Assembly (NCBI GenBank): GCA_005879205.1
Contig: VBLD01000156.1
Location: 1-5,608 of the forward strand
Reading direction: 5' to 3'
Source: Deltaproteobacteria bacterium
GTDB taxonomy: Bacteria; Desulfobacterota; Binatia; DP-6
Length of the DNA stretch: 5,608 nt
In this document: positions 1 to 5,491 of the stretch, piece by piece
Layout of the letters: every line of letters begins with the position of its first letter
Numbering within the stretch: position 1 is the first letter of the stretch
Program-made: the position numbers and the translations under genes
The notes under the pieces: model-generated
What the model was told of the DNA's origin: nothing
The model's input: the letters and a program-made list of their open reading frames with translations, nothing else
Databases searched by the model: none

Positions 1-2505
1 GAGATGGTGGTGGCCCACGAGGACGGCCAGGATCCAGAGGCCGTCGTGGGCGCGGTGACGGAGGCGCTCGACGTGGCGGCGCTGCCGGCCGAGCGCTGCA
101 CGGTGTCGCTCTGCCGCCCGGGCGCTGGGGACCTGCACCGCACGGTGGTTCGCGGGCCGGCCGGCGCGTGCGAGGATACGAGCCTTCTCGGGCTGCACCC
201 GGAGGCCGCCGCGCGCGTCGGCCTCGCGCGCCTCGGAAGCTTCGTCCTCGAGCGCCTGCCGGGTGCCGACGACGTGTACTGCTTCTGGGCACGGAGCCGG
301 ACGGTGCCGGAGGACGAGCGGCTGTTCGTGCTCGCCGAGGTGCGGGGCCGGACCTCGGACGAGGTGGACGGCGCGGCCTTGCACATCGCCGGGTTCGAGC
401 GGGTGTTCCATCAGGCGACGAGCGCCCTCCGAGCGCTGCGGAGCGCGCGCGACCCGCGCCGGCGCCTGCACTGGAACCGCATCACGATCGCCGTCGGTCC
501 GGCGATCGCGTTGGATGCACCCGCCATCGAGGACATCGCGCGCCGGCTCATGCCGGCGACGTGGCACCTGGGCCTGGAGAAGGTCGTGGTGCGGCTTCGG
601 CTCCGCGACCGCGTGCGGCGCATGACGGCCGAGCCCGTCGAGCTGATCGTGAGCGACCTCACCGGCAGCCGCATGGAGATCGCGATCCGTCCGCCCGTGA
701 CCGCCCCGCTCGAGCCGGCGACCGACCACGAGCGCAAGGTGGTCGAGGCGCGCCGGCGGCGGCTGGTCTACCCGTACGAGATCGTTCGCATGCTCACCGG
801 CGGCAACGGCAGGGGGCCGGCCGCAGCTTTCCAGGAGTACGACCTCGATCCGGCACGCGGGGAGCCTCGCGCGGTGTGCGTCTCGCACCGCCCGTATGGT
901 CAGAACGCGGCCGGTGTCGTGTTCGGCATCATAAGCACGCCCAGCGACAAGGTTCCCGAGGGCGTGCGGCGCGTGCTGATCCTCTCGGATTGCACCCGGG
1001 AGATGGGGGCGCTCGCCGCTCCCGAGTGCGACCGGATCGTCGCCGCCATCGACCTCGCGGAGCACCTTCGACTTCCGGTCGAGTGGATTCCCATCTCGAG
1101 CGGCGCGCGCATCGCCATGGATAGCGGCACCGAGAATCTCGACGCGACCGCGCGGGTCGCCCGGCGAATCGTCACGTTCACGGAGCGCGGCGGCGTCATC
1201 CACCTGATCGTGTACGGTGTGAACGTCGGCGCGCAGAGCTATTGGAACGCGCTCGCGGCGATGGTCGGCCACACGCGCGGCGCGCTCATCATGACGCCCG
1301 ACGCCTCGATGGTGCTCACCGGGCGCGCGGCCCTCGAGGCATCGGGCGGCGTGTCGGCCGAGGACGAGGTGGCGCTCGGTGGCTTCGAGCGCATCATGGG
1401 ACCGAACGGCGAGGCGCAGTACTATGCCAGCGACCTCGCCGCCGCCGTGCGCACGCTCGACGAGCATTACGGCTACACCTACGTGTTCCCGGGCGAGGCG
1501 GGACCCCGCTGGCACCGGACGAGCGACCCGTTCGGGCGCGACATCACGAAGTGTCCCTACCCGGCGGAGCATGGCCACGGGTTCGCGACCGTGGGCGAGA
1601 TCTTCGACGACGCCACCAACCCGGGTCGCAAACGGCCATTCGCCATGCGAGCCGTCATGCAGGCGCTCGTCGATCGGGACGGCGGCCACCTCGAGCGCTG
1701 GCGCTCGTGGGCCGGGGCGGAGACGGCGATCGTGTGGGACGCACACCTCGGCGGGGTGCCGATCTGCTTGATCGGGATCGAGAGTCACAACGTCCCGCGC
1801 GAGGGTCATCGCCCGCTCGACGGCCCGGCTGCCTGGAACGGTGGCACGCTGTTCCCGCTGTCGTCGAAGAAAGTGGCTCGCGCCTTCAACGCCGCGAGCG
1901 GCAACCGGCCGGTCGTGATCCTCGCGAACCTCTCCGGCTTCGACGGCTCCCCCGAGTCCCTGCGCGAGCTGCAGCTCGAGCACGGGGCCGAGATCGCACG
2001 CGCCGTCGTGAACTTCGACGGGCCCCTGCTCTTCCTCGTGGTTTCGCGCTACCACGGCGGCGCGTACGTCGTCTTCTCGAAGTCGCTCAATCCACGGCTG
2101 CGCGCCATGGCGCTCACCGGATCGTACGCCTCGGTGATCGGCGGCAGCGCCGCCGCGGCCGTCGTCTTCACGCGGGAGGTGCGCGCGCGGGCCGCCGCCG
2201 ATCCGACGGTGCGGCGCGCCCGCGAGACGCTGCGCACGGACCCGGCGGCGGCGCGCGACGCGTACGAGCAGGCCCTGGCGGAGGCGACGCGCGTCGCGCA
2301 GGCTGAGGTCGCCGCGGAGTTCGACGACATCCACACCGTCGAGCGCGCGTGCCGCGTGGGGTCGCTCGACGAGGTCATCGAGCCGCGCAGGGTGCGTCCC
2401 GCGCTGATCCGCGCGCTCCATGAGGCCTGTCGAGGACGCCACGACGCGGTCGCGACCTCGCGGCGGTTGACGGCCCGCCACGTGCCGATCGACTCGCCTC
2501 CCTGA
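1..2505 (+). CDS. Acyl-CoA carboxylase-like protein, central region plus carboxyltransferase domain (5' partial)
   Basis: C-terminal 833+ residues of a multidomain biotin-dependent carboxylase of the eukaryotic-ACC-like type. The carboxyltransferase moves CO2 from carboxybiotin to an acyl-CoA in the cytoplasm; the exact substrate cannot be read here. Residues counted from the ATG at base 4: about 60-260 resemble the ACC central region (HWNRITIAVGPAIALDAP at 156-173, LVYPYEIVRML at 254-264). The carboxyltransferase N-half follows, with GVVFGII, ISSGARI (364-370) and GVNVGAQSYW (405-414). The C-half has WDAHLGGVP (578-586), SSKKVARAFNAASGNRP (620-636), LANLSGFDGS (640-649), the glycine pair of SRYHGGAYVV (681-690) and a short helical tail (EFDDIHTVERA, then IEPRRVRPALIRAL). 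Homology continues to the window edge and the frame is open at base 1, so the ATG at base 4 is probably internal. Biotin carboxylase and biotin-carrier domains would lie upstream; full bacterial homologues are about 1800 residues. Eukaryotic-type active-site arginines are not conserved. Carboxyltransferase identity is secure, substrate unknown. Confidence 0.9.
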   Translation, partial: EMVVAHEDGQDPEAVVGAVTEALDVAALPAERCTVSLCRPGAGDLHRTVVRGPAGACEDTSLLGLHPEAAARVGLARLGSFVLERLPGADDVYCFWARSRTVPEDERLFVLAEVRGRTSDEVDGAALHIAGFERVFHQATSALRALRSARDPRRRLHWNRITIAVGPAIALDAPAIEDIARRLMPATWHLGLEKVVVRLRLRDRVRRMTAEPVELIVSDLTGSRMEIAIRPPVTAPLEPATDHERKVVEARRRRLVYPYEIVRMLTGGNGRGPAAAFQEYDLDPARGEPRAVCVSHRPYGQNAAGVVFGIISTPSDKVPEGVRRVLILSDCTREMGALAAPECDRIVAAIDLAEHLRLPVEWIPISSGARIAMDSGTENLDATARVARRIVTFTERGGVIHLIVYGVNVGAQSYWNALAAMVGHTRGALIMTPDASMVLTGRAALEASGGVSAEDEVALGGFERIMGPNGEAQYYASDLAAAVRTLDEHYGYTYVFPGEAGPRWHRTSDPFGRDITKCPYPAEHGHGFATVGEIFDDATNPGRKRPFAMRAVMQALVDRDGGHLERWRSWAGAETAIVWDAHLGGVPICLIGIESHNVPREGHRPLDGPAAWNGGTLFPLSSKKVARAFNAASGNRPVVILANLSGFDGSPESLRELQLEHGAEIARAVVNFDGPLLFLVVSRYHGGAYVVFSKSLNPRLRAMALTGSYASVIGGSAAAAVVFTREVRARAAADPTVRRARETLRTDPAAARDAYEQALAEATRVAQAEVAAEFDDIHTVERACRVGSLDEVIEPRRVRPALIRALHEACRGRHDAVATSRRLTARHVPIDSPP

Positions 2506-2872
2506 CTTCGACCTGGTGCCGAGCGGCGAAGCTGCTGGCGCCGAAGCTCACCGACGCTCGTCGAGATCGTCGGCTTCTGGAACCCAAGATGCGCCTCGAG
2601 GAAGGGCTTTGACCTCGACTCGGTGTTCATCGAGGCGAACGAAGGCAAGATCGGCAACGGTGAGGCGGTTCGTCGATTCCACCTTCGTCGACGCCGCGCG
2701 TCGGCGGCGTGAGCCATCGAACAGTGGCTGCGACTACGCCGACGGCCTCGCGGCGACGACTGTCGGCTGGGCTGCGCAGGGCAGAAGCGGTAGGTGGATG
2801 CCGAGACATGGTCAGTTCGTCCCCTGCGCTAGCTTTGAATCGCCACCGCGACCTCTGACCGGGGAACGCCGC
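2506..2872. other. Intergenic stretch, possible decayed gene remnant
   Basis: These 367 bases lie between the carboxylase stop and the chosen hydrolase start. No intact gene with recognisable homology is visible. Several short runs have the G/C-ending codon pattern of real coding DNA, but in different frames: AKLLAPKLTD from base 2526 (frame of base 3), LVEIVGFWNP from 2557 and DLDSVFIEANEGKIGNGEAV from 2611 (both in the frame of base 1, closed by TGA at 2710-2712), then FVDSTFVDAA and YADGLAATTVGWAAQG further right in the hydrolase frame. This is what a frameshifted, degenerate gene would look like, but I recognise no family. The open frame running back from the hydrolase to GTG 2516 reads as Ser/Arg-rich sequence without domain character. 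No terminator with a T-tract, tRNA or clear promoter was seen. Confidence 0.35.
2861..2866 (+). promoter_or_regulatory. Candidate ribosome binding site for the alpha/beta-hydrolase
   Basis: GGGGAA ends six to seven bases before the GTG at 2873, a workable Shine-Dalgarno spacing. It is the main reason for preferring GTG 2873 over ATG 2798, where the purine run AGGTGG almost touches the start codon, and over TTG 2888. The match to the ideal GGAGG is only partial. Confidence 0.4.
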
Positions 2873-3766
2873 GTGCGAGACGCTCCCTTGCCGAACGAGT
2901 CCAACGGCGATACACGCGTTCGCATCGAAGGAATCACCAAGATCGGAGAAGCCTCCGTTCACTGGCGAAGGGACGGAAGCGGACCTCCGGTAGTCTTCCT
3001 GCACGGCTTCCCCCTGTCGGGTCACACGTGGGACAGCGTCGTCGCCCACCTTCGAGATCGCTTCGTCTGCTACACACCGGACCTGATCGGAATGGGGCAA
3101 TCGTACAGCGACGCCGGCGACGACTATTCTTCGCAAGGACAAGCCCGGCCTCTCCAGGGAATGCTGCGGGAGCTCGGCGTCGATTCGTATGCACTGGTCG
3201 GGAATGACACGGGCGGCTGGGTTGCTCGCGAGCTCGCCCTGATCGACCAGCCCCGGGTGTCGCGCCTCATCCTGACCAACACCGAGATTCCGTTTCATCG
3301 TCCGCCCTGGATACCGATGTACCAGACTTTTGCGCACGTCCCCGGGTTCGGCTCCGTCATCCGGCAGCTCATGAAGTCCTCGGCGTTTCGCCGATCGTCT
3401 CTGGCCTTCGGCGGCTGCTTCCACGACATGACGCACCTGGAGGGCGACTTTCAGACACAGTTCGTCGATCCCTTGATTGCCTCGGACGCGCGGATGGAGG
3501 GCGCGTTGCAATTCCTCAGACGAATGAAGTTCGCGAGGCTCGACGAATTCAAGGGTCTCCACCAGCAGCTGACGATCCCCACGCTCTTCATCTGGGGAGC
3601 CGACGACCCGACCTTTCCCGAACCCACGGCTCGGGAAATGGTCCCGCAATTCCCGGACGTACGAGGGTTTCATTCGCTGAGAAACGCGAAGTTGTTCGTC
3701 TACGAGGAACACCCGCAGGAGGTCGCCCAGCTCATCGATCGTTTCCTGTCAGACGGGCAGCAGTAG
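2873..3766 (+). CDS. Alpha/beta-hydrolase fold protein, Asp-nucleophile (epoxide hydrolase/dehalogenase-like), catalytic His apparently missing
   Basis: Soluble alpha/beta-hydrolase of about 297 residues, normal for the family, counted from GTG 2873. The oxyanion-loop motif HGFP is at 44-47, with DLIGMGQS (70-77) after it. The nucleophile elbow is VGNDTGG with Asp112, placing it with Asp-nucleophile enzymes (epoxide hydrolases, dehalogenases) rather than Ser esterases. The residue after Asp112 is Thr, not the Trp of classical haloalkane dehalogenases, so that activity is unlikely. FIWGADDP supplies the acid (Asp245). The C-terminal motif usually reading AGHFxxEEHP is AKLFVYEEHP, putting Leu274 where the catalytic His belongs; His267 and His280 are nearby but misplaced. 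The open frame extends upstream to GTG 2516, but that part is Ser/Arg-rich and unlike the family. GC in four sampled lines is about 62%, against about 73% in the carboxylase, suggesting separate origin. Its stop abuts the convergent ferredoxin stop. Substrate unknown; ATG 2798 is an alternative start. Confidence 0.82.
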   Translation: MRDAPLPNESNGDTRVRIEGITKIGEASVHWRRDGSGPPVVFLHGFPLSGHTWDSVVAHLRDRFVCYTPDLIGMGQSYSDAGDDYSSQGQARPLQGMLRELGVDSYALVGNDTGGWVARELALIDQPRVSRLILTNTEIPFHRPPWIPMYQTFAHVPGFGSVIRQLMKSSAFRRSSLAFGGCFHDMTHLEGDFQTQFVDPLIASDARMEGALQFLRRMKFARLDEFKGLHQQLTIPTLFIWGADDPTFPEPTAREMVPQFPDVRGFHSLRNAKLFVYEEHPQEVAQLIDRFLSDGQQ

Positions 3767-3961
3767 TCACTCTTCCACGAGCCGGATCGCGCGTCGCGGG
3801 CAGCGCCGCACGGCCGTCTCGACCTCCGCGCGCCGCGCCTCGCCCGGGTGCTCCACGAGCACCTGCGACCTGTCGTCGTCGCCGAGCGCGAAGATCTCGG
3901 GCGCCACCTGCGTGCACACCCCGTTGCCCTCACACAGCACCGGGTCGACGACCACGCGCAT
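3767..3961 (-). CDS. Small single-cluster ferredoxin, P450 redox partner
   Basis: A 64-residue ferredoxin of the kind encoded next to bacterial P450s; it carries single electrons from a reductase to the P450 in the cytoplasm. Three cluster cysteines are visible: Cys10 and Cys16 in CEGNGVC and Cys54 in RRCP, with the typical APEIFALGDDD stretch between. The spacing is C-x5-C...CP. The position that would hold a fourth Cys in a [4Fe-4S] protein is Asn13, so a [3Fe-4S] cluster is the family-based expectation. I chose ATG 3961 because family members begin only a few residues before the first Cys; an in-frame ATG at 3994 would add 11 residues overlapping the P450 end. Only 4 bases separate this ATG from the P450 stop and no good Shine-Dalgarno is seen, so translation is probably coupled. 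The stop lies directly against the hydrolase stop. Confidence 0.88.
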   Translation of the reverse strand: MRVVVDPVLCEGNGVCTQVAPEIFALGDDDRSQVLVEHPGEARRAEVETAVRRCPRRAIRLVEE

Positions 3962-3965
3962 CGGG

Positions 3966-5147
3966 TCAGGCGCGCGCGAACGGGACGCTCGCAAAGCCGT
4001 GCACGTTACTCATGTGCACGCGCCGGCAGCCGTTCTCGTCGACCGTGTACCGCGGGAAGCGCCTGGCGAACTCCTCGAGGGCGACGCGGGTCTCGAGGCG
4101 CGCGAGCGAAGCGCCGAGACAGAAGTGCACGCCCTGGCCGAAGCCGAGTGGCTCCGGGATCTGCCGGTCGACGTCGAAGCGGTCGGGATCGCGGTACTCG
4201 CGCTCGTCGTGATTGGCGGAGCCGATCAGGAGGAGGATACGCGCCCCCTGCGGCACGGTCTGCCCGTACCACTCGACGTCGCGCATGACGGTCCGCGCGG
4301 CGTACTGCGCCGGCGAGCTGTGGCGCAGGATCTCCTCGATCGCACCGGGGAGCCGCGCGGGATCGGCGAGGACCTTCCGGTACTCGCCCGGATGGCGGGC
4401 GAAGAGGACGGCCGCATTGGCGAGAAGCTTCGTCGTGGTCTCGTTGCCGGCGGCGCCGAGCAGCGAGCAGAAGCCGATGATCTCGCCGTCGGTGAGCCGC
4501 GTCGTACCGCCGTCGGTCTCGAGCTCCGCCTCGAACAGGCTGCACATGAGCCCGTCGTTCGGGCGCCGGCGCAGCTCGCCGAGGAGCTCGTACCAGTAGC
4601 GCATCTGGAGCAGCGATGCCTCGAGCGCGCGCGCCGGGATCGCAGGCGTGTCGGGGTCGCGTTCGAGGGCGAGGTCCGTCCACTCGCGCAGCTGGCGGCG
4701 GTCCGCGTCGGGCACGCCGAGCAGCGTGAAGATGACCTCCATCGGGAGCGGCGTCGAGAAGTCCTTGACGAAGTCGCCGCCGCCCTCCGCCGCGAGCGGC
4801 TCGAGCAGGCGGACGGCGGTGGCCCGGACGAAGGGCTCGAGGCTCTCCACCCGTCGCGGCGTGAAGACGCGGCTCACGAGCTTGCGGAGCCGATCGTGGC
4901 GCGGCGGGTCGAGGGAGATCATCATCGGCGTCGCCTCGAGCATCTTGGGGTCCAGGCGCTCGAGGACGACGCCCTCCGACGAGCTGTAGGTCCCCCAGTC
5001 GACGAGCGACGGCAGCACGTCACGGAAGCGGGACAGGGCCCAGAACTGGAGCTGCTCGTTGCGGTGGAGCGGCTCGTGGTCGCGGAGCCAGCGGTAGATC
5101 GGGTAGGGATTCTCCTGGAACTCGTACGAGAAGGGGTTCAGCTCCAC
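3966..5147 (-). CDS. Cytochrome P450 monooxygenase
   Basis: Soluble bacterial class I-type P450 of 393 residues from GTG 5147, normal length, with no membrane anchor. Landmarks: an N-terminus NPFSYEFQENPYPIYRWLRD typical of bacterial P450s; C-helix H84-x3-R88 in PPRHDRLRK, which contacts heme propionates; I-helix GAAGNETT (231-238), where Glu-Thr replaces the more usual Asp-Thr acid-alcohol pair; K-helix ExxR at Glu272/Arg275; DPDRF (320-324); and heme-binding FGQGVHFCLG (336-345) with Cys343 as thiolate ligand. It inserts one oxygen atom into an organic substrate using electrons from the ferredoxin encoded 4 bases downstream; the reductase is not in this window. The substrate and CYP family number cannot be assigned. 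GTG 5147 is the only sensible start: residues encoded further upstream in this frame lack P450 character and overlap the antitoxin gene on the other strand. Its Shine-Dalgarno is weak. Transcription probably starts in the 93-base divergent region to the right. Confidence 0.93.
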   Translation of the reverse strand: MELNPFSYEFQENPYPIYRWLRDHEPLHRNEQLQFWALSRFRDVLPSLVDWGTYSSSEGVVLERLDPKMLEATPMMISLDPPRHDRLRKLVSRVFTPRRVESLEPFVRATAVRLLEPLAAEGGGDFVKDFSTPLPMEVIFTLLGVPDADRRQLREWTDLALERDPDTPAIPARALEASLLQMRYWYELLGELRRRPNDGLMCSLFEAELETDGGTTRLTDGEIIGFCSLLGAAGNETTTKLLANAAVLFARHPGEYRKVLADPARLPGAIEEILRHSSPAQYAARTVMRDVEWYGQTVPQGARILLLIGSANHDEREYRDPDRFDVDRQIPEPLGFGQGVHFCLGASLARLETRVALEEFARRFPRYTVDENGCRRVHMSNVHGFASVPFARA

Positions 5148-5240
5148 GGCAAGCTCATCGCACGATCGGGCGCCGGGCTGCCGTGTAGCCCGGAGCGGGC
5201 CGGGTTGGCCAGCGACTTCGGTTCGAGCAACTGTCTGAGC
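5148..5240. promoter_or_regulatory. Divergent intergenic region between P450 operon and toxin-antitoxin locus
   Basis: These 93 bases separate the P450 start (leftward) from the antitoxin start (rightward), so they should hold promoters for both. I could not pick convincing -35/-10 boxes on either strand. The one clear structure is the inverted repeat listed separately. TGGCCA (5206-5211) is a small additional palindrome. Neither gene has a strong Shine-Dalgarno here. Confidence 0.45.
5173..5193. repeat. Perfect 7-bp inverted repeat, candidate operator
   Basis: CCGGGCT (5173-5179) and AGCCCGG (5187-5193) are exact reverse complements separated by 7 bases (GCCGTGT). The repeat sits between the two divergent starts, 26 bases upstream of the P450 start and 47 bases upstream of the antitoxin start. 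Ribbon-helix-helix antitoxins commonly bind such repeats to repress their own operon, so an operator is plausible. A hairpin in a 5' leader is the alternative. No T-tract follows on either strand, so a terminator is unlikely. A GC-rich background makes some chance repeats likely. Confidence 0.45.
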
Positions 5241-5491
5241 ATGGCCGAGTTCAAGATCCGCAACCTCGACGAGCACGTCGCGCGCGCGCTCCGCGCCCGG
5301 CCCGGGCCCGAGCGGACGGTATCTCGGTGGAAGAAGCTGCGCGCCGCGCGCTCGCGGAGTCCGTCGCACGAAAGCGAGAAGCGTTTGCTCGCCGCGCGGC
5401 AGCATGTCGCGCCGCGACGCGACGGTCACGGCGGCGACGTGCGTCGGACAGCACGGACTCGATCCGGCGTGAGCGCGATGCTTGGGGCTGA
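5241..5491 (+). pseudogene. FitA/VapB-type ribbon-helix-helix antitoxin, frameshifted
   Basis: The ATG at 5241 opens MAEFKIRNLDEHVARALRAR, a typical ribbon-helix-helix DNA-binding N-terminus (beta strand then helix) of FitA/VapB-like antitoxins. The expected continuation is present but in another frame: DGISVEEAARRALAESVARK from base 5315, then REAFARRAAA and a C-terminal SDSTDSIRRERDAWG ending at TGA 5489-5491. That tail resembles the part of such antitoxins that blocks the PIN toxin. The break lies between 5295 and 5310, where GCCCG is tandemly repeated. Removing one copy restores an 81-residue protein reading RARARADGISVEE, the expected family spacing. The gene overlaps the toxin ATG (5478) by 14 bases, the usual antitoxin-first order. 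As written, intact antitoxin cannot be made. A sequencing or assembly error in this GC-rich tract is the main alternative to a real mutation. Confidence 0.78.
5295..5304 (+). repeat. Tandem GCCCG duplication at the antitoxin frameshift
   Basis: GCCCG occurs at 5295-5299 and again immediately at 5300-5304, with a third copy one base later at 5306-5310. Deleting one of the first two copies restores the antitoxin frame from the ATG at 5241 to the TGA at 5489, so a 5-bp slippage duplication is the simplest cause of the frameshift. Confidence 0.6.

Noticed and set aside
2506..2531. CTTCG...CGAAG inverted repeat after the carboxylase stop as a terminator.
   Set aside because: The stem is only 5 bp with a 16-base loop and no following T-tract.
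2516..2872. Extension of the hydrolase to GTG 2516 (416 residues in all).
   Set aside because: The extra 119 residues are Ser/Arg-rich with no domain character and no ribosome binding site, and alpha/beta-hydrolases of this type are about 290 residues long.
3662..3730. In-frame deletion removing the hydrolase's catalytic His segment.
   Set aside because: Aligning FPDVR...AKLFVYEEHP with the family pattern FPxAR...AGHFxxEEHP needs at most a one-residue gap, so substitution fits better than deletion.
3966..4683. Other open frames of 120-350 codons inside the carboxylase and P450 genes on either strand.
   Set aside because: All are Arg/Ala/Pro/Ser-rich shadow frames of high-GC coding DNA with no recognisable domains.
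5138..5158. Six-codon open frame on the minus strand (ATG at 5158, TGA at 5138) overlapping the P450 start, a possible leader peptide.
   Set aside because: No Shine-Dalgarno, no regulatory codon run and too short to distinguish from chance.
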